A stretch of 64,000 nt of DNA from Dromiciops gliroides (GCF_019393635.1 NC_057863.1:33115357-33179356); one strand, 5' to 3'; counted from the stretch's first letter, positions 1-11,649 are shown. Numbers and translations are program-made. Notes: generated by a model from the sequence alone, not told the origin.

Positions 1-59
1 TTGAGAGACTTGCTCTGGGTAATGCAAGTAATATATGCCAGAGACAGACTTGTACCCTC

Positions 60-215
60 TATGGGCCTCTAAGACTAACCCACGATGACTTTCCCTTTTA
101 CAGATGAAGATTCTGACAGGTTAATCTCAGATTAAATGATCTGTCCAAGGTTACATAATGAGTGAATGTTAGAGTTGGGATAAAAATCATGTAGACCAAT
201 TAGATTTCTTAAGGA
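60..215 (-). mobile_element. MIR-type SINE, old and partial
   Basis: The stretch reads as a reverse-strand MIR: TTTTACAGATGAAGA, then a diverged 'ggtTacataatgagtgaatg' core. It is an ancient mammalian-wide SINE relic. Confidence 0.6.
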
Positions 216-219
216 ATTG

Positions 220-1360
220 AAATGCATGCCACCCAGCAATGATACTTAAGTACATATTGTATTTCCAGGAGAGGTGCTTCCCAGCAAATAGATTATGAAA
301 TGTACTTGCCATATGACCTTGCACTTTCTAATGAGGTGATATATAAAATGCACCTGAATTTAGAGAAAAACATAACTGAAACAGTCTCATGATAATAATA
401 ATTCACATAGTGCTTTAAAGTTTGCTAAGTGCTTTACATATGTTAGCTTATTTGATATTTATTTGCAACAACTTTTCAATTTGACCTCCCTAAAACAAAG
501 AATTCAACCAAAGATTTGCCCTGCTCCCACAACACAAGCTGCCGGAAACGCCACTCGTTTCTCCCCAACTATCCCTACCCTTCAAAATATCATTTAGAAT
601 TTGGAAAATACAAGGAAGCTGGATAATGACTCATATCACTCAACGGGGTTAAAGCATTGCTGGCCCCTGTTGCCATGGAGAAAGCAAGGTCTGGGAACCT
701 TGTCCTTTCTCCTGCTTGCCATGTGTGGGAGGATGAAACCCCAAATATTGTGGGGCTAACCTTGCCTTCCTATTTTGTTTTTCCATAAACAAATTTTATC
801 TCTGACCTTGTAGCAGAGTCTGAGTTCCGGGAAACAGCCCGTAGACAGTGTCATTCCCCTTGTATTACAAATAATCGAAAAGCAGAGTTCAAGTAAATAT
901 TTGGAGGACAATTGGGCCACTTTCATTGCCCCAGTGCTTTACTATGGTTTTCCAGAAGGGCTGGATCCAAGAGAAATGTAGCACCCAAGGAAGCATGACA
1001 GACCAGAGGCTAGTGTGCCACCCACATCCTAGTAAGACGATGTCATGTCATTGTAATAAGAATTTGAGACAGGACGCCCACTTCAGGGTGAGCCGTCGCT
1101 GCCTGTCAAAAGGAAAGAGCTCCTAGCAACGGCTGCATAGCAACACCTAGTGCCAGACCGTGATATAGCAGGATGCCCCAGCTGGTACATGAGAATTGAC
1201 CTGAGACCTCACCCAAGGTGGTTCTTGGAGGGGGTTGACTGGAAGGTGAGAGGGCCGGGACAGAGAGCCCTTCGGATTCTTCTGCTCTGATTCTGCACCT
1301 TTGTTTGCTGTGAGGGTTCACTCTCTGGCTGCCCAGAGTAGAGTGGAATGAAGACTGGAA
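220..1360. other. Unique intergenic stretch with RFX-like half-sites
   Basis: No gene was seen. Apart from a weak MIR trace near 400-470, the sequence is not an obvious repeat. It holds GTTGCC followed by ATGG at 669-678, a forkhead-like ATAAACAAA near 785, and two AGCAAC half-sites at 1125-1130 and 1139-1144. It could be a distal regulatory region. Confidence 0.4.
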
Positions 1361-1369
1361 TTGCAAGCA

Positions 1370-1705
1370 ACAGGACCTGAGCTTGAGTCCCACCTCTGAG
1401 GCTTCCTAGCTGTGTGAGCCTCAGCGAGTGGCTTGAAATCTCTGAGCTACAGATTCCTCATTGTTGACAGTGTGGGGATAATAATAGAAAGGCCCAGTTT
1501 CCTGGAACAAGGAGGTGATGATCCCTCTGTCCTCTGCCCTGGTCAGAAAACATCTGGAGCCTTGTGTACAGTTCTGAGCACCAGAGCTTAGGAAGGATAT
1601 TGATAAGCGGGGGACTGTCCAGAGGAAAGCAGTAAGGGTAGTGAAAGGCCTGGAGTTCAGGGCATATGTGAATCCATTGGACAGATTAGAAATGTTTAGC
1701 CTATT
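1370..1705 (+). mobile_element. MIR relic followed by L3/CR1 LINE fragment
   Basis: Positions 1370-1490 carry a degraded MIR (cttcctagctgtgtgagcct). From about 1500 the text GATATTGATAAGC, GTCCAGAGGAAAGCAGTAAG and a 'gaaatgtttagcct' end match the 3' portion of L3/CR1 LINEs. Confidence 0.6.
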
Positions 1706-1711
1706 TAATGT

Positions 1712-1714
<3 letters not shown>

Positions 1715-1751
<37 letters not shown>

Positions 1752-2125
1752 TTCTCTTTGTCTTTCTGTCTCTGTGTATGTCGCTTCCTATCTCTGTGTG
1801 TGTATCTCTCTCTCTCTGTCTGTGTGTGTGTCTCTCTCTGTCTCCCTGTCTCTTCCTTTCTTCCTCTCTGTCTGTCTCTCTCTCTGTCTCCCTCTGTCTC
1901 TTCCTTTCTTCCTCTCTGTCTGTCTCTCTCTCTGTCTCCCTCTGTCTCTCTGTCTCTGTCTCTGTCTCTGTCTCCCTCTGTCCCTCTCTGTCTCTCTCTT
2001 TTCTCTCTGTCTCTCTCTCTGTGTCTGTCTCTCTCTTTCTCCTCTCTGTTTCTGTTTCACTCTGTCTTCTCTCTCCTCCTCCTTCCCCCTGTCTCTCTCT
2101 CTCCTCCTCTGTCTCTTATCTTCAC
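1715..2125. repeat. (TCTC)n / TCTCTGTC-rich polypyrimidine tract
   Basis: About 400 bases of CT dinucleotides with TG and TTCC variants, including internal repeats of the TCTTCCTTTCTTCCTCTC type. It generates several long but spurious Leu/Ser-rich open frames on the plus strand. Confidence 0.95.
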
Positions 2126-2245
2126 TCTTTCCTCAACTACTGGTTCCTTCCCTATTAGCTATCAACACAGAGAGACCTAACCCTCCTTCCTTTAATCCTA
2201 CTATCCCTGATAGCTATGATCCTATATCCTCCCCCCCTTTCCTTC

Positions 2246-2420
2246 TTTTTTTTTTTATTGGTTTATTTATTTATTTTTTTTAGTGAGGCAATTGGGGTTA
2301 AGTGACTTGCCCAGGGTCACACAGCTAGTAAGTGTTAAGTGTCTGAGGCCAGATTTGAACGCAGGTCCTCCTGAATCCAGGGCCGGTGCTCTATCCACTG
2401 CACCATCTAGCTGCCCCCCC
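2246..2420 (-). mobile_element. Short CORE-SINE (Mar1/WSINE1-like)
   Basis: A complete reverse-strand copy: T-rich tail, GGTTAAGTGACTTGCCCAGG, GATTTGAACGCAGG (reverse B-box) and terminal CTAGCTGCCCC. It is inserted in the L2 fragment. Confidence 0.93.
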
Positions 2421-3119
2421 CCCTTCCTTCTTAACTAAACTACCTGGAAGGTAGGGGGAGGAAGAGGGAAGAACATGAACACTCTACCTCCCAGTCCTTT
2501 CCTCTTAGCTCTCTTTTTATCTCCTCCAGTCTGTCTTCCCTACTCATTATTTAACTGAAATTGCACTTTCCAAAATTACCAATGATCTTTTCATTGCCAA
2601 ATCTAATGGCGCCTCCTCCATCCTTCTCCTTCCTGACCTCTCTATAGTCGTCTCTTGGCTACCTTCTCTAGAGCACTCTCTATTCTCTGAATTTTCATGA
2701 CACTGCTCTCTCTCAGCTCTCCCACATCCTTCCCAGTTTGCTTTGCTGGCTCATCATCTGTGCCACACCCACTAAATGTGGATGTCCCCCAAGACTCTTC
2801 TGGGCCCTCTTTTCTCACTATACTCTTGCTAAGTAAGTTATCAGTTCCCATGGGTTCAATTATGATCTCTATGCAGATGACTCTCAGATTACATATATAT
2901 GTGTATATATACATGCAGTACATATATTATGTACATATAGAGACATTTTAGAAATACAGACATATAATACTATGTATGCATATATTATATCAGAATACAC
3001 ATATGTGAATATGTATATAAACACATATACATATCAATATGCCTATATATACTTAACGATAGATTAATTCCATGTCCTTGTCTCTTTTCTAAGCTCCATC
3101 ATGAACTGCTTATTGTATT

Positions 3120-3260
3120 GGGGGGGGGCAGCAATGAAGGTTAAGTGACTTGCCCAAGGTCACACAGCTAGTAAGTGTCAAATGTCTGAGGTCAAATTTG
3201 AACTCAGGTCCTCCTGACTCCAGGGCTGGTGCACGATCTACTTTGCCACCTAGCTGCCCT
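3120..3260 (-). mobile_element. Short CORE-SINE
   Basis: Reverse copy from GGTTAAGTGACTTGCCCAAG to CACCTAGCTGCCCT. It is inserted in the L2 fragment and carries a G-run where the T-rich tail is expected. Confidence 0.92.
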
Positions 3261-4109
3261 GCTTATTGTATTTTAAAAACTGAATGTTCCATAAGCATCT
3301 CAAATTCAACATTTATACAGTGTTTGGCACACAGTATGTGTCTAATAAATTCTATTTATCTATGTCCAAAATAGAATTAATTACCTTGCCCCCTCCAAAA
3401 ACAACACCCTTCTCCTGAATCTCCTGCCACTAACAAGGGCACCACCATTTTTCCAGTTACTGAAACTTATAACCTGGGTGTTACCCATGACTCCTCACTC
3501 TCACATACTCCTATGTATCCAAGTCCTATCATTTTTATCTCTCCCATATTTTTCATATATGCCTGCTCTTCCCCATTAACATAGTCAACAGGCTGGTTCA
3601 GACCTTTGTCACCTTTCACCAAGACTGTTGCAACAACTCCCTAATTGGTCTCTCTGTGCTTAGTGTCTTTCCACTCCAATCCATCCTTCAACCAGTTGCC
3701 AAAGTGATCCTCCTAAACTACAGATCTGACTGTGTCACTCCCCTACTCAATTAACTCAATAGCTCCCTATTACCTCAAGGAGCAAATGTGAACTACTCTA
3801 TTTTGTGTTAAAATCCCCCCAGGACTAGAATGCCCTCCTACATCCCCTTCACCTCTGAGAAGCCTTAGATTCCTCCCAGATGCACTTCAAATGGAACTCT
3901 TTCTCTTATAACATCTTATATCACCCCACTAGAAACTTGGACTCCACCTCTGGATCCCCTACATCTGATAAGTTATCTTTTTGTTTTATCTTGGCAGAGG
4001 ACCCAAGTTCTCCACATAACTGCCCCACAGGCTCCTCCCAGGTACCCTTCCCCTTTATGTATGATCTTCCCTTCCTATAAAGTAAACTCCAGGAGCACTC
4101 TCTTTTGCT

Positions 4110-4208
4110 TGTCCTTCATTCTCAAAGATGACCATGGGAAGTGATGTCATGACTTGTAGTGAATTGGCTTTAAGTGAAGGAGGGCTATGCAAAGTCATCA
4201 GTCTCAGG
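4110..4208 (-). mobile_element. RTE-like SINE fragment
   Basis: Reverse-strand relative of the element at 12345-12850: TTGTCCTTCATTCTCAAAGA, then GATGTCATGACTTG and AAGTGAAGGAGGGCT. It splits the 3' end of the L2 copy, whose text resumes with 'gggactgtct'. Confidence 0.7.
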
Positions 4209-4285
4209 GACTGTCTGACTTGTAGTTGTATCCTCAGTCTTAGTGCAGGGCCTGTTACCCAGTAAGTGCTTAATAAATGTTTTAT

Positions 4286-4908
4286 TGTAAGGGCCAAATT
4301 TTAATCGGGCTGCTCACCATAATATTGGGGTTCAGAAAATAATGAGAGACCTTTAGGTCCAAAGTTTCCTCCCTTCCAAACTGCCTTTTTAAAGTCATTT
4401 CTCCCAGACTAATAAGAAAGGAGATTAACAGCCTCTTTTCTACAAACAAATCAGGTTTTATTAAAGGGAACAAAATACAACACAGGTGAAGTTAATAAAG
4501 CCAGGGACAACGAGAAAGAGAAAACGAATAAGCTCCCTGGCTCTAGCAAAGACTGACTCAAACCCCAAACTTGCTTGCTCCTTAACTAGCTCAAAGAGCT
4601 GGCCTCACTTCCACTCACCACCTGGGGTCTGTAGTTTTTCAATGAGAGTCAGCTGTGCAGTCCCTCTCCGGTTCACTCCAAAGCTCTCTCACCCCAGAAT
4701 GAATGTCTCTTCCCTTCCTAGTTCCTCTCTCCCTCCCCCAAAGGGGAGGTCCTTCAAGCTGATTGGTTGAGAGTAGTCTCTTGCTGACCTCACTCAGGGC
4801 CAGCCAGGTGTGGCCTCCATCCAATTATCCTTAAGTAGGTACTTAGTCAGTTTCTCATTCTCACCCAATTCAAGCAATACTAAATCATTCAGGTGGGGCC
4901 CCTGGACA
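4286..4908 (-). mobile_element. Solo LTR fossil of an endogenous retrovirus, antisense
   Basis: The segment runs from TGTAAGGGCC to CCTGGACA. Read on the minus strand it starts TGTCC, ends TACA and has an AATAAAACC poly-A signal near its 3' third, as expected for an LTR. It sits directly after the L2 tail. No clear target-site duplication was seen and no internal retroviral region lies beside it. It is an old solo LTR, probably a marsupial class I or related family. Confidence 0.6.
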
Positions 4909-4929
4909 TCTGCCAAATTCCATTATTTT

Positions 4930-5270
4930 ATCACAGTATCTTGTTGATATTTATTTACCTTTTGCCTCTCCCATTAGAATCTCTTTCTGTGTCTCTCTCT
5001 ATGTCTCTTTCTCTCATCTTCCATCTTCCCTCAACTACTGGTTCCTATATCCAAGTCCTCTCCATTAAAGACCTAACTGTCCTTAGAGCCTACCATCCCT
5101 GATAGCTATGGTCCCCTTCTCTTCTCCCCTTCTTAACTATTATACCTGGAGGGTGAGCAAGCTATTCCTTGAGGTCAGAGACAGCTTATTTTTTTTTGTT
5201 CTATCCCCAATGCCTAACACAGTATTTGGCACATGGTGATGATTAATAAATGCTTCTTGATTAATTGACA
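4930..5270 (+). mobile_element. Second L2 LINE fragment
   Basis: CCTCAACTACTGGTTCC and CCATCCCTGATAGCTATGG repeat the text found at 2135-2215. The copy ends with an L2-like tail (cacagtatttggcacatggt ... aataaatgctt). Confidence 0.7.
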
Positions 5271-5379
5271 TGTAATGTAGGCTCTTTGAAGGTAACAACT
5301 TTTTTTTTGTTTTTGTCTTTGAATTCCCAGCACCTAGTATAATTCATGGGATATAGAATGTCTTGAATGATGCTATGTT

Positions 5380-5714
5380 ACTGTGCTATAAGAAATGATG
5401 AGCTCTCAGTGATTTTAGAAAAAAAAATGGATGGATTTGCACAAAATAATGGAGTGAAATGAGCAGAAGTGAGAGAATGTTGTCTACATTAACAGCAACA
5501 TTGTTCTAAGAAGAACTTTGAAAAACTAAGTCATTTTGACTATTATAAATACCCAAATTAATGACAAAATACCTATGAAGGAAGATGCTATCTGCATCCA
5601 GAGAAAGAACTGATAGAGATATGTATGGGATTATTTTATATAGTATACATATTTGTGTCTAGTGGTAACCACCTTGGGGGGAAAGGAAGGGGAGAAAAGG
5701 AAAAAAGTTACAAG

Positions 5715-5756
<42 letters not shown>

Positions 5757-5890
5757 TTAAAGGAATAGCAAGGTGTACACAATAGAGTTGCAATTTCACA
5801 TGTACTCATCTTTTCTCCAATTCCAAAAATTATGGAAATGTTTGGGTTTTTTATTTCTCAAGTTGAATAAAATAAAATTTTAAAAAGAAT
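5380..5890 (+). mobile_element. Marsupial LINE 3'-end-like repeat with (GT)n
   Basis: Text such as GCTATAAGAAATGATGAGC, AGTGAAATGAGCAGAA-like, AACAGCAACATTGT and GCATCCAGAGAAAGAACTG is shared with 37345-37770. It ends with an A-rich tail near 5880. A pure (GT)n run lies at 5718-5755. I believe this is the 3' end of a marsupial L1-type LINE; the family name is not certain. Confidence 0.65.
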
Positions 5891-6289
5891 GTTCTTTCTG
5901 GGATAATACAGCAATATAAAATATCACAACTACTATTATCATTAATAATTATATATTTCATTTGTAAGAAAATGAGACAAATCATAGAATTTTAGAATCT
6001 GAAGGGACGGCAGAACCATCTAGTTCAAACCATGCACCAAAAGAATCATGGCAGTTTCCAAGCTAAATTTGTATAGTTTATTTACATAAAAATGTTTTTA
6101 TCTGGCATATTTTAATTATTTTGTTCTTTAGTTGTTTTTCTGTCATGTCTAACTCTTCCTGACACCATTTGGGTATAGATGATATTAATCAATAAGAGGC
6201 ACCTAGGAGACACAATGCATGGAGCACAGGATTTGGAGTCTTCCCTGCATCAGAGAAGCCCTAGCTATGGGACTGTGAGGAAACCACTT

Positions 6290-6600
6290 AAGTCAGTCAA
6301 TAAACTGTAAACATTAATTAAGCTCCTACCATGGGTCAGGCACTGTGCTAAGTCCTAGGGATGCAAAAAGAGACAAATACAGTCTCTCCCCTCAAAGAGC
6401 ACACAGTCTAACAAACAAATATGTACAATCAAGCTATATGCAGGATAAAAAGGAAATAAATAATAATAAAAGAGGGAAGGCACTAGAATTAAAAAGTTAA
6501 GACTTCTTGTAGAAGGTAGGATTTTAACCGAGACTTGAAGGAAACAAGGGAAGCCAGCAGAGATTAGGTGGGTTGATGGGGCACATCTCTGTTCCTCAGT
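6290..6600 (+). mobile_element. Old interspersed repeat (CAGGCACTGTGCTAAG family)
   Basis: Contains CTCCTACCATGGGTCAGGCA, a 'caatcaagctatatgcaggat' block and AAGGCACTAGAATTAA. Diverged relatives lie at 11985-12335, 44200-44790, 57820-58380 and 59900-60270. It is a common marsupial repeat whose name I cannot give. Confidence 0.6.
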
Positions 6601-6701
6601 TTCCTTATCTGTAAAATGAAGATAATAACTAGCTCCTGCTGCATTGGGTAGGTCAAAGAAGTTAGCATACCTAAAGCAATTTGCAAGTAGGTGGCACCAT
6701 G

Positions 6702-6951
6702 GGGCAGCTAGGTGGTGCCATAGTGCACATAGTGCTGGTGGAGGAGTCTGCTATGAGTCCAAATATGGCCTCAGACACTTACTTGCTGTATGACCCTGGA
6801 CAAGTCACTTGATCTTGTTAGCCTCAGTTTCCTTATCTGTAACATGAGCTGGAGAAGAAAATGAAAAACTACTCCAGTATCTTTGCCAAGAAAACCCCAA
6901 ATGGGGTCATGAAGGGTCGAACATGACTGAAAAATGACTGAACAACAGCAA
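6702..6951 (+). mobile_element. Long-form CORE-SINE
   Basis: Starts GGGCAGCTAGGTGG and contains CCTCAGTTTCCTTATCTGTA, CCAAATGGGGTCATGAAG and a terminal CTGAACAACAGCAAC. This is the older ~250-bp marsupial form. Confidence 0.9.
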
Positions 6952-7019
6952 CTGCAGTAAGCTTTCATTCTATTTGGAGGGGATGTGTGCACATGAATGG
7001 ATGGATATTTATTAATACT

Positions 7020-7340
7020 TACCATGTACAAAACACTATGCTAGGAGATAAGCACATTAGATTGTAAGCTCCTTGAGGTTGGGGGCTGTCTCCTCCCCAC
7101 CCCCCTTGTATTCATACCTCCAGTACTTAACATAGTTCCTGGAACATGGTGACTTGTAATATAGATGTTTGAGAGGCAACATGATATAATCCATGGAATT
7201 CTGCATTTGAGATAAGAAATCCCATCTCTGATACTTATTAGTTGTTTGATCATGGGCAAGTCACTTAACCTCTGTCTGCCTCAGTTTCTTCTTTTGGTTC
7301 TTACAGAGTTCTCTGAGATTCTAAGTTATAAGCAAGTTAT
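7020..7340 (+). mobile_element. L2 tail plus MIR relic
   Basis: Positions 7060-7150 match an L2 3' end (attgtaagctccttgaggtt). Positions 7150-7340 match MIR (gggcaagtcacttaacctct). Confidence 0.65.
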
Positions 7341-7344
7341 GATC

Positions 7345-7770
7345 TGCTCATGGCAAGGAAATCCCCATTCTGACAATCCCAGGTTTTTGAAGTTCTGGAT
7401 CTATCTATTCTTCCATTTATAAATATAAAATGTTCATTTTTGTACACAGGCAAAAATGTTTTTACTATTCCTATCTCTCCCACAGATGCCTCTATATATG
7501 TCACTCACAACTTGCTAAATACAGGTTGAAATGTGGCTGATTTGGTCTCCAGAGTCCTTTAATCTTGGCTGGAGAATACAGACCATTAAAATTAAATAGT
7601 CTGCTTTCCCAAAGGAGTTGATAACTGGGCTGGGAGGGCTAAATAGTCTTCCCCCCAGCTGAGTCCTCTCAGGTTCATACCTGATCAAAGCTCATCATTT
7701 CACACTTGTGTCTCAGGTGTGTTCATTGGCCAGTTTGGGGCAAGAGAGCAGAGTTACAAAAAAGGTTATC
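7345..7770. other. Unique intergenic stretch
   Basis: I see no gene, clear repeat or RNA here. Base composition is ordinary. Confidence 0.4.
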
Positions 7771-7774
7771 CTAA

Positions 7775-7925
7775 GATTTTTAATTGGCCATGACATTTTC
7801 TGCAGCTATTACTTAACAATCGACTCCAATTATCTTTCCCTCCCAACTATGTCATCAAATCCATTACTATGCTAGTAATATCTTTGGTGCTCTTCCAGCT
7901 TCTCATTGCTCTTCCAATAACAGGA
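7775..7925 (+). repeat. Direct repeat copy 1 (about 150 bp)
   Basis: The stretch from TTAATTGGCCATGACATTTT to the end of GCTCTTCCAATAAC recurs, roughly 85% identical by eye, at 9614-9765. Shared text includes ATTACTTAACAAT and CCAACTATGTCATCAAATC. It does not match a repeat family I know. Confidence 0.7.
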
Positions 7926-7929
7926 TGGG

Positions 7930-9610
7930 GGAGGTGGAGCAGAGGAGGGGAGTGATTTACTTGTCATGGTTGTTCAGTCATTGGCTTCTGCTATGGCTGT
8001 TGACAACCTTAAATTATTTCACAACACATCTACCAGAAAGTCGATGGAAATCACCTATTTCTTTTCTTTTTTAAAATGGACATGTTGTTTTGTTTTTATA
8101 TCAGTCATTTCCAGATCTACGACTGCCTGTTGTGCACACTGTCTCACCCACCCACCCACTCTCCTCCCTACCTAACAAGAAAAACACAGAAAGCACACAG
8201 GGCTGTGTATGCAAGATTCTGCACCTATCGTCCCTTGCCTCTCTAAGAAAAGCCCAGAGTTGCTTTTTCTCCTCTCTTGACTAGATGAGGCATTAGAATT
8301 ATACATTATTTGACTTTGTTTTTTGTTTTCTTTTGTTCTTTTTTTAATGTACCTAGGTGACTGTGAGGGTTGGCTGTATAAGGTAAAGGAGAAAGCTAGC
8401 TACTCTCCCCTGGGTGGCCCTTGCCCTTGAAATGTGGTCATTGCTAGTCATTTCAAAGCATTCTCCCTCTCTTCTTCCCCCAGGCATGACCTACTCTGTA
8501 GTCACTCCCCTTGGTCTCCACAACCAGAGAGATTTCACTGAGCATGATTGGAGGGAGGAAAACAATGTTGAATGCAGCATGACTCCAGTGCAAATCTCCT
8601 CCCTCTTCCAACAGCAATGACAACTGAATCAACTTAAAGGGGGGAGGGGGAGAGAAGAAAGGAGAGTCAACTTATACCCTACTTTAGAATGTTTATTTAA
8701 AATATTCTTAAATGTATCAATGAGATTCTCTTTCTTATATCTCCTGAGCCCCCAGTCAGCTGTGAGGGGAGGGAACAGAACAAAACAAAACAAAGCAAAG
8801 CAAAACAAAACAAAACTCCTTAAACAGAGTCTGAACTCCAATCCCTTTCACTCTCTACCATGTGTCTGTGACTGTTTCTCCCTTTTTTTCCAACTCTCCA
8901 TTCACAAATAATAAAACATACAAATCAATAGAATTTCTGATTGGTTAATTCATATACCTGGCAAATTCAAAACTAATTACAAAGAAATGTAAGTGGAACT
9001 TTAAAGCACAAAAAGGCTTTGAAATGAATAAATATTAATCTCCTGGTGTGAGAAAGTGGAAGAAGGAAAGTATTACCTAAATAGTAAAATCTTAATCAGT
9101 CCTCCAGCAAGCCCACTCTCTTGCAAGTTCAGTAGCAATCAGACCTGACTCTCCCCTCAGTCCTACTCATGACCTATCTTACTGAAGAGGGTGAAGGGAA
9201 CTCCATGGCTCCATTATCCTTCAATCCCAGCTGTTGTCTTTTATGGTTCTCCCCATCCAAGTCATCTACCCATCATTATTTTTTCTGCCAAAGCTCTTCT
9301 GATTCTCAAATGAATCCTGCACTAAATATTAACCTTCTGCCAGTGTCCCTAGACATTTGTCATTCTTGAAAAAACATTTCTGTCTCTTCCATGTTGGGGA
9401 ATAATTTCGCTGTCCCTTTTCGACACAAGTTATGTTCAATCCATGAATCTTGAAACATCGAAGAATTCCATTCACCAGTAGAGCTTTGATGTACTTATTC
9501 TCTGAGTAGTAGCATCTGAGAGATAATCAGGGTTATCTTTCATTATTGTATACAAGGTGAATATTGTTTTCTTGGTTCTTGTCTTTGTCTTCCCTGGGAT
9601 ACATGTCCAG
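7930..9610. other. Intergenic, no gene seen
   Basis: Open frames here are short and lack splice or family support. An (AAAAC)n-type run lies at 8779-8816. The rest looks like unique or very old sequence. Confidence 0.4.
8779..8816. repeat. (AAAAC)n simple repeat
   Basis: Alternating aaaac and aaagc units, about 38 bases. Confidence 0.9.
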
Positions 9611-9613
9611 CAG

Positions 9614-9765
9614 TGGGATTTTTTAATTGGTCATGACACTTTCTATGGTTATTACTTAACAATGGACTCCAATGATCTTTCCCTTCCAACTATGTCATCA
9701 AATCTTTTACTGTGCTGGTAATATTTTTGGTTCCCTTCCAACTTCTCATCCCAACAATAAACCAG
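9614..9765 (+). repeat. Direct repeat copy 2 (about 150 bp)
   Basis: Partner of 7775-7925, in the same orientation, starting 1.84 kb downstream. Flanks on both sides differ between the two copies. Confidence 0.7.
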
Positions 9766-9769
9766 TTGA

Positions 9770-10440
9770 GACTCTTGACTAGGCAAGTGATTTGTGCAGA
9801 GTTATTAAGGTCAATAGGTATAAGGAGGTTAGCAACATTTTCCTCAAAATTCCAGATAAATTTTCAGAATTGTTGGGCTGATTCTCAGCTCCCTCAGCAG
9901 TATTTCTTTCTGCTGTAATGCTTCAAAAATCACCCATTTCTCAGCGATAACGCTGATTCAGGCAGTGGGTACGACTTAAACCTAGGATCATAGATTTCAT
10001 GGTAGAAGGGGTTTCACAGGCTACCAAGCTCAAACTCTTCATTTTAATTATTTTAAAATTCTTTTTCAATTGTAAATTTGAGTTTTTCTTCTTCTTATGT
10101 CTTCCCATTGGGGGAAAAAGAAAAAGAAAATGCTTGTAGGAAACATGCATGGTCAAATAAAACAAAATCTTACTCTGTCATTTCAAAAAAATGTATGAAT
10201 TATTTATTCCTTATCCATCACATCTCTGTCAGGAAATGGGTATCATGCTTCCTCATCAATTTTTGGTGGGATTGTGGTCTATCATTGTGCTGATCAGAGT
10301 TAAGTCTCTCAAAGTTGTTTATCTTTAAAATGTCCTTGTTACCACATAAATTGTTTCCCCTCTTCATTTTATAGATGAGGAAACTGATGCTTGAGAGTTT
10401 AAGTGACTTACTCATAGATCATATAGTTAACTACTACCAA
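9770..10440. other. Intergenic, no gene seen
   Basis: A weak reverse MIR lies at about 10350-10435 (tttatagatgaggaaactga). Otherwise nothing is recognisable. Confidence 0.4.
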
Positions 10441-10446
10441 TATATT

Positions 10447-10615
10447 AAGTGGCAACTAGGTGGCTCAATGGAGAGAACTTTGAGTCTGGAGTCAGGAAGA
10501 CTCATCTTCATTAGTTCAAATCTGGCCTCAGACACTTCCTAGCTGTGTGATCCAGGATAAGTCACTTAACCCTTTTTGCTTCAGTAGAATATAACTGAAA
10601 TAACTGAATCACAAA
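10447..10615 (+). mobile_element. CORE-SINE, 3' degraded
   Basis: GGCAACTAGGTGGCTCAATG, GTCTGGAGTCAGGAAGA and CTGGCCTCAGACACTTCC mark a diverged forward copy. Confidence 0.85.
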
Positions 10616-10954
10616 CAATATGTTAAACTAGGACCAAAGGGTATTTTCAGCAGAAAAATTAGGTCATACTTTCTCAAGAGTCAATTGGTCAGACAACAGT
10701 TAATCAGTTAGTATCATCCACCATGGGGGTGACCTTGTGCTTTAATGATAGAAAAAGTTATCTTTTTTTAACTTTTAAATATTGGACCGTTCATTTCCTT
10801 GGCTTAGGGAACTCCCCAAGAAAAAACTCTGTCTACCAATTCATAGTTTCATGGACAATCTTTCTCCTGTTCTACTATCGATATGGAAATGCCATTTTTA
10901 TTTGGCATTTGCCAAGTTTAGAATCTTAAAAATGAATTTGAGGGCCAGCTACCT

Positions 10955-11215
10955 AGAAGCAACTAGGTAGTTCAGTGGAGAGAGTGCTGGGCCTGAAGTC
11001 AGGAAGTCCTGAGTTCAAATTCTGCCTCAGACACTAGCTATGTGACCCCGGGCAAGTCACTTAACCGCTGCCTGCCTCAGTTTCCTCAATTGTAAAATGG
11101 GGATACTAATAGCACCTATATTTCAAGCTTGTTATGAGGATAAAATGAGCTACTATTTATAAAGTGCTTAGCACAGTGCTTGGCACATAGTAGGTATTTA
11201 ATAGTTGTCTATTTC
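10955..11215 (+). mobile_element. Full-length MIR/Ther-1-type CORE-SINE
   Basis: Head GCAACTAGGTAGTTCAGTGG, core CAAGTCACTTAACCGCTGCC and L2-like tail GCTTGGCACATAGTAGGT are all present. Confidence 0.88.
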
Positions 11216-11649
11216 CTTCTTTCCTTCCTTCTAACAGCATATGGTGAGCAGAAGTGGGCTTCAGTATAATACCAATGCAGAACTATGCCATAAAGCCTCT
11301 CTGTGAGAAAACACCTAAGAAATGATAGATGGGAACTAAGCCTTCAAGGAGTTAATCTAATGTACGTAGAAAATTTCTCGGGAACTGGAAATTTGGCAGC
11401 TCTATTGATTGCCCCCTCCATCTTCATGAGATTTATTTTATCTCGTTTTTTGGTTCATGCTTTTGTTTTGGTCCACTTACCTTAAGTTATGTGGCATGTT
11501 GGATATGCTAGATCTCTTCTCTCTATATTCCCAGGCTAAACCTTATTTGACTGTTTCCTTTTTTCAGAAGGGCAATGCAGACTTAACCCAACCTAACATC
11601 CTTAATGGGTTCTGAGAAACATGACATTAATTGTAACTTTTTATAGGGA

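Larger units (their letters stand above)
2130..4285 (+). mobile_element. L2 LINE fragment, sense, with SINE insertions
   Basis: Decayed L2 reverse transcriptase text is visible: CCCTGATAGCTATGATCC, a GTGGATGTCCCCCAAGACTC block and TATGCAGATGAC at 2870-2881, which encodes the catalytic YADD. Further L2 blocks follow (tgtgtcactcccctactcaa). The typical L2 tail with AGTAAGTGCTTAATAAATG ends near 4280. Two short CORE-SINEs and one RTE-like SINE interrupt it. The element is inactive and ancient. Confidence 0.85.

Noticed and set aside
1641-2283. 179- and 191-codon Ser/Leu-rich open frames
   Set aside because: They are products of the CT dinucleotide repeat; both frames are open at once, as expected of low-complexity DNA.
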